Shown in pieces: positions 1 to 8,249 of a DNA stretch of 64,000 nucleotides (positions are counted from its first letter, which is position 1; each line of letters begins with the position of its first letter). The stretch lies in contig JADCHQ010000024.1 in the NCBI GenBank assembly GCA_020248405.1, positions 124,001 through 188,000 on the forward strand, given 5' to 3'. The notes beneath the pieces are model-generated. The model had not been told where the DNA came from. It ran no database searches and saw only the letters and a list, made by a program, of their open reading frames with translations. The translations under genes were made by a program, and so were the position numbers. Origin of the DNA: Rhodocyclaceae bacterium. GTDB taxonomy: Bacteria; Pseudomonadota; Gammaproteobacteria; Burkholderiales; Ga0077523.

Positions 1-210
1 GGCTATCTGGGCTTCAACGGCGACATGGACTTGGCCATCGCCATCCGCACCGCCGTCATCAAGGACGGCCGGCTGTTCGTGCAGGCCGGTGCGGGCATCG
101 TGGCCGACTCCGTGCCCCAGTCGGAGTGGACCGAAACCCAGAACAAGGCGCGGGCCATCCTGCGGGCAGCGGAACTGGCCATGGCGGGGCTGTCCCGCCG
201 CGGCGACTGA
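1..210 (+). CDS. trpE: Anthranilate synthase component I, C-terminal fragment
   Basis: This reading frame is open from the first base and ends in TGA at 208-210, so only about 69 C-terminal residues are present. They contain the conserved end of the chorismate-binding fold: [10 protein letters not shown], then [10 protein letters not shown], then the [10 protein letters not shown] stretch that binds chorismate/Mg in this family. With TrpG it makes anthranilate from chorismate and glutamine, the first step of tryptophan synthesis. trpG follows 11 bases downstream, which supports TrpE over the related PabB or isochorismate synthases. The truncation is only the window edge. Confidence 0.93.
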   Translation, partial: GYLGFNGDMDLAIAIRTAVIKDGRLFVQAGAGIVADSVPQSEWTETQNKARAILRAAELAMAGLSRRGD

Positions 211-221
211 GGGGGGCGCGC

Positions 222-794
222 ATGCTCCTGATGATCGACAACTACGACTCCTTCACCTACAACCTGGTGCAATACCTGGGCGAGCTGGGAGAAGAGGTGC
301 TGGTGCGCCGCAACGATGAAATCGACCTCGATGCCGTGGCGGCGCTGGCGCCAGCGCGCATCGTCATTTCGCCCGGGCCCTGCACGCCCAGGGAGGCGGG
401 CATTTCCGTGCCCCTCATCCGCCGCTTCGCCGGGCGCATTCCCATTCTGGGGGTGTGCCTGGGGCATCAGGCCATCGGCGAGGCCTTCGGCGGCACCATC
501 GTCCACGCCCGGCAGCTCATGCACGGCAAGACTTCCCTGGTGCACCACCATGGCAGCGGTGTATTCAAGGGCTTGCCCAACCCCTTCACCGCCATCCGCT
601 ACCACTCCCTGGCCATCGACGGCGCCACCCTGCCCGAGGTGCTGGACGTGACCGCCTGGACCGACGACAGCGAGATCATGGGGGTGCGCCACCGGTCCTT
701 GCCGGTGGAGGGCGTGCAGTTCCACCCCGAATCCATCCTCACCGAGCACGGCCACGCACTGCTGAAGAACTTTCTCGAGGAGCCCCGGCCGTGA
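222..794 (+). CDS. trpG: Anthranilate synthase component II (glutamine amidotransferase)
   Basis: The 190-residue protein is a class I glutamine amidotransferase that supplies ammonia to TrpE. It starts [11 protein letters not shown], the typical TrpG N-terminus. The catalytic Cys is in GVCLGHQ (about residue 79), and the His/Glu pair lies in the FHPESI motif near the C-terminus. The ATG at 222 was chosen over an upstream in-frame ATG at 126 because the extra residues would overlap trpE and lack family similarity; a G-rich SD (ggggggcg) precedes it. The end overlaps the trpD start (GTGA), implying coupling. It could also serve PabB in folate synthesis, as in some bacteria. Confidence 0.96.
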   Translation: MLLMIDNYDSFTYNLVQYLGELGEEVLVRRNDEIDLDAVAALAPARIVISPGPCTPREAGISVPLIRRFAGRIPILGVCLGHQAIGEAFGGTIVHARQLMHGKTSLVHHHGSGVFKGLPNPFTAIRYHSLAIDGATLPEVLDVTAWTDDSEIMGVRHRSLPVEGVQFHPESILTEHGHALLKNFLEEPRP

Positions 795-1825
795 CGCCCC
801 AGCAGGCATTGCAGCGGGTGATCGAGCACCGCGAGATCTTCCACGAGGAGATGCTCTCGCTCATGCGCCAGATCATGGGCGGCGAGGTCTCGCCCGTGCT
901 CATCGCCGCCATCCTCACCGGCCTGCGGGTCAAGAAAGAGACCATCGGCGAGATCGCCGCCGCCGCCCAGGTGATGCGCGAGTTCGCCACCCGCGTGCCG
1001 GTGCCCGACCACGTCAATCTGGTGGACACCTGCGGCACGGGCGGCGACTGCTCCCACACCTTCAACATCTCCACGGCGGCCGCTTTCGTGGCGGCGGCGG
1101 CGGGCGCCAAGGTGGCCAAGCACGGCGGGCGCTCCGTCTCCAGCGCCTCGGGCAGCGCAGACGTGCTGGAGGCCCTTGGGGCCCACATCACCCTTTCCCC
1201 CGAGCAGGTGGCCCGCTGCATCGCCGAGGTGGGCGTAGGCTTCATGTTCGCGCCCGCCCATCACGGCGCCATGAAGCATGCCGCCCCGGTGCGCAAGGAA
1301 TTGGGCGTGCGCACCCTGTTCAACATCCTCGGGCCGCTCACCAACCCCGCCGGGGCGCGCAACCAGGTGCTGGGCGTGTTCCACCCCGACCTGGTGGGTA
1401 TCCAGGCGCGGGTGCTGCAGCGCCTAGGCAGCCGCCATGTGATGGTGGTGCATGGCCTGGACGGGCTGGACGAGCTGTCCCTGGCGGGCGAAACCCTGGT
1501 GGCGGAGCTGAAGGACGGCGAGCTGCGGGAGTACACCCTCACTCCCGAGACCTTCGGCCTGCGGCGCGCGCCTCTGGCGGCACTGCGTGCGGAGGACGCT
1601 GGCGCCTCGCGTGCCCTGCTCGTGGCCGCCCTGTCGGGTGAGCCCGGTCCGGCGGCCGATGTGGTGGCCCTGAACGCCGGCGCGGCCATCTACGCCGCCG
1701 GCCTGGCGCCCAGCCACGAGGCGGGCGTGGCGGCGGCCCGCCAGACCATGAGCAGCGGCGCGGCCATGGCCAAGCTCGAGGCCTTCGTGCGCTTCACCCG
1801 CTCGCTGGCCCAGGGGCCCACGTAA
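791..1825 (+). CDS. trpD: Anthranilate phosphoribosyltransferase
   Basis: The 344-residue enzyme transfers phosphoribose from PRPP to anthranilate, the second committed step to tryptophan. The GTG start at 791 overlaps the trpG stop by four bases. Family signatures are DTCGTGGD (PRPP-binding, about residue 80), [18 protein letters not shown] (anthranilate/PRPP loop) and the [12 protein letters not shown] stretch. Length matches the usual 330-350 residues. The operon order trpE-G-D-C is typical of beta- and gammaproteobacteria. Confidence 0.96.
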   Translation: MTPQQALQRVIEHREIFHEEMLSLMRQIMGGEVSPVLIAAILTGLRVKKETIGEIAAAAQVMREFATRVPVPDHVNLVDTCGTGGDCSHTFNISTAAAFVAAAAGAKVAKHGGRSVSSASGSADVLEALGAHITLSPEQVARCIAEVGVGFMFAPAHHGAMKHAAPVRKELGVRTLFNILGPLTNPAGARNQVLGVFHPDLVGIQARVLQRLGSRHVMVVHGLDGLDELSLAGETLVAELKDGELREYTLTPETFGLRRAPLAALRAEDAGASRALLVAALSGEPGPAADVVALNAGAAIYAAGLAPSHEAGVAAARQTMSSGAAMAKLEAFVRFTRSLAQGPT

Positions 1826-1827
1826 CC

Positions 1828-2640
1828 ATGGCCGCCGACATCCTGCAACGCATCCTCGCGGTGAAGCGCGAAGAAGTGGCTGCCGCCCGGGCGCTGCGCA
1901 GCCAGGCGGCCCTGGAACAGGCCGCTGCTGCCCTGCCGCCGCCGCGCGGTTTCGCCGCTGCCCTGCGATCCCGCCTCGCCGCTGGCCAGCCGGCGGTGAT
2001 TGCCGAGATCAAGAAAGCCAGCCCCAGCAAGGGCCTGCTGCGGGCGCACTTCGATCCGCCCGCCATCGCCCGGTCCTACGCTGAACATGGCGCGGCCTGC
2101 CTGTCAGTGCTGACTGACCAGCAGTTTTTCCAGGGCGACCCCGAACACCTTCAGGCCGCCCGGGCCGCCTGCGCCCTGCCGGTGTTGCGCAAGGACTTTC
2201 TGGTGGACGAGTATCAGGTGGCCGAGGCCCGTGCCATGGGCGCGGACTGCATCCTGCTGATCGTGGCGGCGCTGGAGCAGCCCCGCCTGCTGGCCCTGGA
2301 ACAGGCCGCCCGCGCCCTGGGCCTGGACGTGCTGGTGGAGGTACACGACGCCGCCGAACTGGACCGGGCGCTGGAACTGCAAACGCCCCTGCTAGGCATC
2401 AACAACCGCGACCTGCGCAGCTTCCACACCCGCCTGGAGACCACCCTGGAGCTGCTGCCGCGCATCCCGCCCGGGCGGGTGGTGATCACCGAGAGCGGCA
2501 TCCTGCGCCCCGAGCACGCCGCCCTCATGCGCGGCCATGGCGTGCACGCCTTTCTCGTGGGTGAGGCCTTCATGCGCGCGCCCGACCCGGGGGCGGCGCT
2601 GGAAGCGCTGTTCTTTGGGCCGGGTGCGGCAATGCGGTAG
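1828..2640 (+). CDS. trpC: Indole-3-glycerol phosphate synthase
   Basis: This 270-residue TIM-barrel enzyme closes carboxyphenylamino-deoxyribulose phosphate to indole-3-glycerol phosphate. Visible signatures are [11 protein letters not shown] (catalytic Lys, about residue 53-63), [33 protein letters not shown], and VITESGI followed by [10 protein letters not shown] for phosphate binding. It is monofunctional, with no fused TrpF domain. It starts two bases after the trpD stop. No hairpin with a T-run follows, so the operon end is not resolved here. Confidence 0.96.
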   Translation: MAADILQRILAVKREEVAAARALRSQAALEQAAAALPPPRGFAAALRSRLAAGQPAVIAEIKKASPSKGLLRAHFDPPAIARSYAEHGAACLSVLTDQQFFQGDPEHLQAARAACALPVLRKDFLVDEYQVAEARAMGADCILLIVAALEQPRLLALEQAARALGLDVLVEVHDAAELDRALELQTPLLGINNRDLRSFHTRLETTLELLPRIPPGRVVITESGILRPEHAALMRGHGVHAFLVGEAFMRAPDPGAALEALFFGPGAAMR

Positions 2641-3037
2641 CAGTTGCGGGGCGGCGGGGCTTGTTGCGGCATGGGCTGGCGCCCGGCGCATGGCAATAAG
2701 TTGCTGCTGGCCCAGGGTCCAGCTGCAAGCGCTGGAGGTGCTAACAACAAAACAGCCACGACGAAATCCCTCGAGATTGGGTGATTTACGAGCTTTGGGC
2801 GCCAAGTGTCTGTAGTGACGATGTTCTATGGGTGGGTTGTGGGCGCGAGGGTACGGGGAAAAGGTGTTGCAAAAACGCCACAAATACAGGTCCAGCGCCT
2901 CGTGGCCCTTGCCCCCCCCTCTGCCGTTGCACACAATCCTCCGACTCTTCGTTCTAGAAGAGGCAGTCCCCACCGGCGCCCGCCCGGCAGCGAAGCGGAT
3001 CCGGCCTCCGGTCATCGATCACTCATGAGGAGATGAA
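2641..3037. other. Intergenic region between trpC and the porin
   Basis: I find no convincing gene in these 397 bases; the short frames have no family resemblance. The last 150 bases probably hold the porin promoter and leader. TTGCCC (about 2908-2913) and CACAAT lie 17 bases apart but match the consensus poorly. A small hairpin (ctcttc 2945-2950 with gaagag 2957-2962) lies in the presumed leader. The porin SD AGGAG is at 3028-3032. Confidence 0.5.
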
Positions 3038-4258
3038 ATGAAAGTCAAGTACCTCGCCCTCGCCGTGGCGGCCGCCTGCGTGGCGCCCGCGGCCCAGGCT
3101 GATGTCACCATCGCGGGCACTTTTGCCCCCGTCATGTTGTACACGAACAATGGGTCCCAAGACACTACCGCTGCCGGGGCTGGTCCCCTGGGCGCAGGGT
3201 CTGGCGCGCTAGGCGGCAAGAGCAGTTTTTCCAACTTCCAGCCGGACAACGCCTCCAACCGGTTCTCAATTACCAGCACGGAAGATCTGGGCAACGGCGG
3301 GTCCGCTGGTGCCTTTGTCGACATCCGTGGAGCCCAAGGGGGTTTCAACAACCAAAACGCCCCGGGTGATTCCGGTCTCGTCGCTTTCCGTTACGGCGCG
3401 AGCATTGGTGGCGGTTGGGGCAAGCTTGAGTTCGGGCGCAATTTCTCGCCCTACACGTGGACGATGATTAACAACGATCCGCACCAGGGCGCCATCTATT
3501 TCGGTGGCTATCAGATCATTGGCCAAGCAGGCGCCCAGGGTTTCTGGCATAGCAGCAACACCACCCATTCCTTCATCCGAACTGCCACTGGCGTTCATTA
3601 TTTCTCGCCCGACTTGAGCGGGTTTTCCTTCAAGGCGTCGTACATCAGCCAGGGCAACAAGACGGCAAACACCGCGACAACAACGGGTACGAAGGAGACC
3701 AGCGAGGTGAGCCTTTCGGCGGATTTTGCCCCCGCCGATATGCCCTTCTACCTGGGTGCTGCCTATTCGAACCGCAAGAACGGCAACGGCGTCGCGCCGA
3801 TGAGCACCGGCCTCGGCCTCGCACAGACGCAGACCGCCGGCTCTGGGTCGACGGATACAGCGATTATGGCTGGCGGTGGTGTCAAGTTTGGCGATCTCAA
3901 GGTCGGAATCTGGGTTGACCAGGTCAAGTACAAGAGCGACGGTGTGACTGCGGGTCTGAGCGAAGTCAAGCGGACAGCGGTTTGGATTCCCGTCACTTAC
4001 GCGCTGCCGACGGGTTCCCTTGGTGCTGCCTATATTTCCGCCGGGGACCTCAAGGGGTCCAACGCGAGTGCTGGTGGTTTCAATGGCAACGACACGGGCG
4101 CACAGATCCTGCAGCTTTCGTACAGCCACAACATTAGCAAGCAGACTCAGGCTTTGGCCATGTGGTCGTATACGAGCGCTGACAAGTTCAGTCTCTATGG
4201 CGCTCAATACGGTGCGAAGTCGAACCAGGTCATCTTTGGTATCCAGCACAGCTTCTGA
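3038..4258 (+). CDS. Gram-negative porin, Burkholderia/Neisseria type
   Basis: The 406-residue protein begins with a signal peptide (MKVKYLALAVAAAC...APAAQA, cleavage before DVTI) and ends in Phe (QHSF), the C-terminal signal recognised by the BAM complex. Many alternating-hydrophobicity strands, an early LGNGGSAGAFVDIRG loop and the GWGKLEFGRN segment match the trimeric beta-barrel porins that let small hydrophilic solutes cross the outer membrane. AGGAG precedes the ATG by 5 bases. Codon use is less GC-rich than its neighbours, which is common for highly expressed porins. It is monocistronic with its own terminator. Substrate preference cannot be read from the sequence. Confidence 0.92.
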   Translation: MKVKYLALAVAAACVAPAAQADVTIAGTFAPVMLYTNNGSQDTTAAGAGPLGAGSGALGGKSSFSNFQPDNASNRFSITSTEDLGNGGSAGAFVDIRGAQGGFNNQNAPGDSGLVAFRYGASIGGGWGKLEFGRNFSPYTWTMINNDPHQGAIYFGGYQIIGQAGAQGFWHSSNTTHSFIRTATGVHYFSPDLSGFSFKASYISQGNKTANTATTTGTKETSEVSLSADFAPADMPFYLGAAYSNRKNGNGVAPMSTGLGLAQTQTAGSGSTDTAIMAGGGVKFGDLKVGIWVDQVKYKSDGVTAGLSEVKRTAVWIPVTYALPTGSLGAAYISAGDLKGSNASAGGFNGNDTGAQILQLSYSHNISKQTQALAMWSYTSADKFSLYGAQYGAKSNQVIFGIQHSF

Positions 4259-4285
4259 GTTTTTTCGGTAGTTGTTTCAAGAACA

Positions 4286-4314
4286 CGGGCGGTCTTCGGA
4301 CTGCCCGTTTTTTT
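4286..4314 (+). terminator. Rho-independent terminator of the porin gene
   Basis: The stem CGGGCGGTC / GACTGCCCG (one G-T pair) closes a TTCG tetraloop and is followed by seven T residues. It lies 28 bases after the porin stop codon. Confidence 0.93.
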
Positions 4315-5107
4315 GCGTCTGCCGGCGACGAGTATCCCTTGAGCCCTCTCTGGGTCACCGCTGCTTCATTCGATGGGCGCGATTGAGGCAGCGCACTGCG
4401 GCTCTCATGCGCGATGGACGATGTGTGCTACTCATCCTTACGCGTGTCCGGCGGCCAGGGTGCTTGGGGTTGCGGCGAAAGCGCTGCTGCGGCCCGACGA
4501 TCGCCGGCCCGATGGCCTGTCGGCGCAACAGCACGCTGAGTTGGTGAGTCGATCTTTCCGATGGCAGATCAGCACTCGATTCCGGCAGTCGCCCCCCGTT
4601 GGTTCGAGCGTAACGACGCAGGACTTTCACAGGGAATATCCGCGACCCCGCTGCGTCTTCGCCTCACCCGAGGTCATCTGTGAATGGAGCCAGCGACGTG
4701 AAACGGAATACGGTGGACGGACCCAACGGCGCCAATCGGCCGCTCGTCCGCGTGGCCTTTAGCCGCTCCCGTAGCGCGTACAACGAGGGGACTGCCCCAC
4801 CACGCTGAGTGGCGACCAACGCTACGGCTGCGGTGGCGACGTCAGTTCGAGCCACCAGCATGATCCGGTGGAGCTGTTAGTTTTGCTCCATCGATGCGCG
4901 GTGAAGCGCTGGCAGGGCAACCCGCGCTGCGCCCTGGGCTGTGTCCGCTGCATCCCTCTCAAGCATGTGGAGAGAACGCAGCGGGGAGTTCAACGGTCAC
5001 AGTGCTTCATCGCAGGTCCGGTGCGCAAGCGTAGCCAAACCTGCAGTTGGCTCTTTTCTCGCCCACGCAGTTTATGCATAGCGAACAATTTCGTTGGGGT
5101 GATCCAA
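4315..5107. other. 793-base stretch without a recognisable gene
   Basis: Frames of 60-130 codons exist on both strands (for example 4373-4762 plus and 4664-4861 minus), but they lack family resemblance, plausible SD sites and the codon bias of real genes here. Their amino-acid composition is rich in Arg, Ser and Cys. The stretch may be decayed coding sequence or simply non-coding DNA. The promoter of the 5108 gene presumably lies in its last 60 bases; I could not identify it securely. Confidence 0.45.
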
Positions 5108-5614
5108 ATGCGTCTTGGTTTCGGTTTCCTTGTGGTTGGTGTGGTTGCCCTTTGCCTGACCGCGGGCTGTGCCAGCCAGTCCGTGGGCACGCTGAGCCAG
5201 TTTCCCCCCGGCACCACCACCCGTGGGGAGGTACTGGCCAAGATGGGCCCATCGCCTTCGCTGTGGTTCGATGCCAGCGGGCGCGAGCACTGGGACTACT
5301 CCGGCAATCCCTTCAGTTACTACGGCTACCGCGCCAGCTTTGACGAGGCGGGCAAGCTTACGGAATGGCGTGAGTTGCGCCGTGCGGTGGACGTGGCGGG
5401 TCTGGCGCCCCGCAAGTCCACCGCTCAGGACGTGCGGGCCGCCCTAGGAGAGCCCAACGAGCTCTACCACATCCGCGGTGATGCCCACTGGCAGTGGCGG
5501 GTGCTTCGCAACACCCGCCCCTACCGGCTGGTGGCCCAGTTGGGACCCGATGGCGTGCTCAAGTCGGTGGGGCAGTACCCCATCGACGGTTGCTGCCGGA
5601 GCAGCGGACGATGA
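5108..5614 (+). CDS. Outer-membrane-assembly-like lipoprotein with two BamE/SmpA-type repeats
   Basis: The 168-residue product has a lipoprotein signal peptide with lipobox LTAGC (lipidated Cys about residue 21). The remainder looks like two copies of a BamE/OmlA-like unit of about 60 residues. Each has a short helix (TTRGEVLAKMG; STAQDVRAALG), a Pro, an aromatic-rich strand ending in a W.Y or WQW core (HWDYSG; HWQWRV), then a strand pair with DEAGKL or GPDGVL. BamE itself is a small lipoprotein of the outer-membrane beta-barrel assembly machine. The start at 5108 was chosen over upstream frames because it gives the signal peptide. It overlaps the next, similar gene by ATGA. Family membership is inferred from pattern, not from a search. 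Confidence 0.72.
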   Translation: MRLGFGFLVVGVVALCLTAGCASQSVGTLSQFPPGTTTRGEVLAKMGPSPSLWFDASGREHWDYSGNPFSYYGYRASFDEAGKLTEWRELRRAVDVAGLAPRKSTAQDVRAALGEPNELYHIRGDAHWQWRVLRNTRPYRLVAQLGPDGVLKSVGQYPIDGCCRSSGR

Positions 5615-6057
5615 GTGCCGCGCTGCGTGCCCTGGGGGTGGCGGCGCTGTTCGCCATGGCGCCGGCCCAGGCTGCTGACGATCTGCCCCGCTCCGGCAGC
5701 CAGGCGGACGTGCGCTACCGCCATGGCATTCCCAATGCCATCCGCTTCGACGCCTCTGGCACCCAGGTGTGGGAGTACAACGACTGGCGCCACGGCCGCC
5801 GGGCCTTTGTGGTGAACTTCGATGCCGCCGGTCAGGTGGCGGTTTCGCGCCCCTTGCGCACTGATGAGGATGTGAATCGCGCCGTAGCCGAGCGGCTGAC
5901 CCGGCCAGAGACCCTGGATCGCCTGGGCGAGCCCCACAGCATTGCAGACGGCCCAGAGGGGCTGGTGTGGCGTTACCGGCAGCCTTCAGGCGCCACCCTG
6001 GCCGTGCGCTTTGGCGCGGACGGGCGCATCGCCGACGCGTCCACGACAGCGCGCTGA
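5611..6057 (+). CDS. Periplasmic protein with two BamE-like repeats
   Basis: The 148-residue protein has a conventional signal peptide (cleavage after APAQA, about residue 21) with no lipobox. Two repeats resemble those of the upstream lipoprotein: SQADVRYRHGIPNAIRFD followed by WEYNDW, and RPETLDRLGEPHSI followed by LVWRYRQ with FGADGRI. The ATG at 5611 overlaps the upstream stop by four bases, so the two are probably made together and may act as a pair in the envelope. The role is unknown; the fold call is by pattern only. BamE was considered but BamE has a single domain and a lipid anchor. Confidence 0.68.
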   Translation: MSAALRALGVAALFAMAPAQAADDLPRSGSQADVRYRHGIPNAIRFDASGTQVWEYNDWRHGRRAFVVNFDAAGQVAVSRPLRTDEDVNRAVAERLTRPETLDRLGEPHSIADGPEGLVWRYRQPSGATLAVRFGADGRIADASTTAR

Positions 6058-6246
6058 GTGCCGAGCGGCGTGCCTGAGCGCGGGGCTGAAACGAGTGCCG
6101 CGCCGCCTGGCGATGGCTCCTCAAGGCTTGTGGCGCGGTGGGCGGACCAGGGCCTCTGGGAAGATTGCACTCATCCGCGCAACGCGATGGCGCACGGTTC
6201 TGCCCATGGCGATTCCACGTGGGAAGAGACGACTCGTGCCAGAACT

Positions 6247-6629
6247 TCAGGTTGCCCGCACTTCCTCGAGCAAGTCGGGGTGACGGTCCAGCAGCTTCAG
6301 GAGCTTCACTAGGGCCAGCGGCGGCTTGGTCTTGCCGTTTTCGTAGCGAGAGAATGCGTTGATGCCGCCCCCAAAATCTCGGCGGCTTCGCGCCGGCCCA
6401 GCCGAAGTTTCTTGCGCACATGCACGATGAACGCCGGATCGACGATGGCTGCGTTCACTTGCCGGTTGAACGCCTGCATCGCGCCCATGACTCGGTCTGT
6501 TTCAGCCATTTGGGTGATGGACTCGCCGCAGGCCGGGCAAAAATCGGCGTTGACCGCCGGGATTACCATGGCTTCGCCGTTGTAGGCGTAGTTCAGTTTG
6601 CAACGGGACGTCAGCTTTCCGATCGCCAA
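6247..6629 (-). pseudogene. mqsA: MqsA-type antitoxin, frameshifted and 5'-truncated
   Basis: The minus-strand frame contains the MqsA signature: IPAVNADFCPACGES (second zinc CxxC), then FNRQVNAAIVDPAFI and VRKKLRLGRREAAEIL. A one-base deletion next to the T/G run near 6370 then shifts the frame. In the shifted frame the family continues normally as GGINAFSRYENGKTKPP, then LVKLLKLLDRHPDLL, ending in TGA at 6247-6249. The N-terminal CxxC of MqsA is missing; only a TTG could start the frame. MqsA normally represses its operon and neutralises the MqsR mRNA interferase. No mqsR is visible upstream. The gene is an orphan remnant unless the shift is a sequencing error. Confidence 0.85.
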
Positions 6630-6785
6630 ATTATGACCTGGTGGGTTTTGGGTGTCCGGATTCGAGTGTGTTTCCGGTCTATGAACCAGCTCATGTGATT
6701 TTCACGTAAAGCCGGATTTTGTTTTTTGCTTTTCGTGATGTCCTTCGGATACCGTAAACGCGGATTTCATTGTGGGGGAGCCGTC

Positions 6786-6986
6786 ATGCATGCTGTCATC
6801 GCGCCGCCTCCGATCCCGGTCGGCAAGATCAAGAGCTTCGGCCCGTTTGGCCCGAAGTACGAGGTTGGCCAAGCCCTTCGCCAGTTGGACGATGGCGACT
6901 GGATGATCGAGGTCACGCTGGTGGAGACGGGCGAAAAGGCCGAGTACCGCCTAACCCGCTTGTCTGACGACCCGGAGGCGCACTGA
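6786..6986 (+). CDS. DUF5397 family small protein, probable VapD partner
   Basis: The 66-residue protein (MHAVIAPPPIPVGKIKSFG...) matches what I recall of the DUF5397 family. This is a single small alpha/beta unit with the GPFGPKYEVG and DGDWMIEVTLVETGE cores. The ATG at 6786 is preceded by GGGGGAG at 6774-6780. The stop overlaps the vapD ATG by one base (TGATG), implying translational coupling. Small genes directly upstream of vapD (such as VapX in Haemophilus) act as antitoxins, so an antitoxin role is inferred from position only. An in-frame ATG at 6726 would add 20 residues but has no comparable SD. Confidence 0.72.
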   Translation: MHAVIAPPPIPVGKIKSFGPFGPKYEVGQALRQLDDGDWMIEVTLVETGEKAEYRLTRLSDDPEAH

Positions 6987-7264
6987 TGTACGCAGTGGCT
7001 TTTGGCCTGGTGGTGGCTGATACGGAGAAGCATCACCCCAAGGCCGTGACGCAGGCGTACACCGAAATCGGCGCGGTTCTTGCCGATCATGGTTTTCGCC
7101 GCGTGCAGGGCAGCTTGTACGTCACCGACGATGAAAACATAGCAAACCTGTTCCTTGCCATGCAGGCGCTGTGAGCCCGGGCCTGGTTTCCCAAGTCGGT
7201 GCGAGACATTCGCGCGTTCCGCATCGAACAGTGGTCCGACTTCACTGCGGTGGTGAAGTCGTAA
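6986..7264 (+). pseudogene. vapD: VapD endoribonuclease interrupted by an in-frame TGA
   Basis: Codons 1-62 encode a Cas2-like VapD N-terminus: MYAVAFGLVVADTEKHHPK, then AYTEIGAVLADHGF, RVQGSLYV and ANLFLAMQAL. TGA at 7172-7174 stops translation. The same frame then continues for 29 more family-typical codons (WFPKSVRDIRAFRIEQWSDF) to TAA at 7262-7264, giving the expected total of about 92 residues. VapD proteins are small RNases related to Cas2. The single stop with an intact downstream frame indicates recent loss of function, or a sequencing error. The truncated 62-residue product could still be made. Confidence 0.88.
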
Positions 7265-7339
7265 CGGCGGGACCAGCCATGGAAATCGCTCAAGCACGCC
7301 AGTCGGCGGCGACCATCCCTTAGCACCAGCGCGCCGCCA

Positions 7340-8190
7340 CTGGATCAAGGCGCTGATGCCCGCGAACTGGCGATGGACATGTGGACGCCGTGCCGCGAAG
7401 CGGTCCAGGCCGTGCTGCCGGATGCTCGTATCTTCATCGACAAGTTCCACGCCGTCCGCATGGCGACTGACGCCGTGGGGAAGGTCAGGAAAAGCCTGCG
7501 CGAGCAACTGACGCCGAAGCAGCGCCGGGGCCTCACGCACGACCGTTTCGTGCTCTTGAAGCGCGAGCGTGACCTGAACGAAAAGGAGGTGCTGCTTCTG
7601 GACGGCTGGACGAAGAGCCGTCCCGAGCTGGGAGCCGCGTACAGGCTCAAGGAGCGCTTCTACGGCATCTAGAGGGTTCGGGTAACCCCGAGGCCGCCAT
7701 CGCAGCCTGCGGGGCCTGGAACAAGGCCATGGTGCCCGAGGTGCGGGATGCCTTCGGCCACCTGATCCGCGCCTTCACGAATTGGCAGCCCTTCATCCTC
7801 AACTGCTTCGAGCACCCCGTCACCAACGCCTACACCGAATTGCTGAACTCGCTGATCCGCGTCATGAACCGGCTCGGGCGTGGCTACTCCATCGAGGCGC
7901 TGCGGGCCAAGATTCTGTTCACCGAGTGCAGACACGGGTACAGGCTCGGTCGCCCGAAGTTCGAGCGGCGGCGCGAGCCTGAACTCCGTGGCGGATGAGG
8001 TGATGGGCTACGGCGAACCGGACGATGCGATGGGCTATGGCCCGCCGCCCGGGCACTTCGGAAAAGCGGTTCTGACGCCCAGGAAGCGCACGCCGAAGGC
8101 CGCGCACCACACGAACCGCCAGGGCCACTGAAGAACTACGGGGCCGACATAAACACACTGATTGCGCTAATGGAATCCGGGCGGCTGTAA
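7340..8190 (+). pseudogene. ISL3-family transposase remnant, 5'-truncated and frameshifted
   Basis: The first piece, to 7672, carries AMDMWTPCREAVQAVLPDA and FIDKFHAVRMATDAVGKV, the DDE core pattern of ISL3 transposases; it ends at TAG 7670-7672. A shifted frame continues from about 7677 with FEHPVTNAYTELLNSLIRVMN and GRGYSIEALRAKILF, typical of the C-terminal half. Another break follows near 7990, and the family-like end GADINTLIALMESGRL stops at TAA 8188-8190. The N-terminal half (zinc finger and first Asp region) is absent. I could not identify terminal inverted repeats. It is a dead insertion-sequence remnant beside the broken toxin-antitoxin genes. Confidence 0.85.
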
Positions 8191-8249
8191 GCCTTCAAAC
8201 ACAGCCAACTCCGTTACCCGTTTTTTCTGGCAAGTCGGGCAGTCCGGGG

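Noticed and set aside
4373..4762. A 129-codon frame between the porin and BamE-like genes
   Set aside because: There is no SD, no recognisable domain, and the composition is Arg/Cys/Ser-rich, unlike real genes here.
6630..6785. Search for an mqsR toxin upstream of the mqsA remnant
   Set aside because: Neither frame nor motif of MqsR is present; the stretch leads into the DUF5397 gene.
7172..7174. Possible selenocysteine or programmed readthrough at the vapD TGA
   Set aside because: No SECIS-like hairpin is evident, the family has Lys or a similar residue there, and VapD is not a selenoprotein; a nonsense mutation is simpler.
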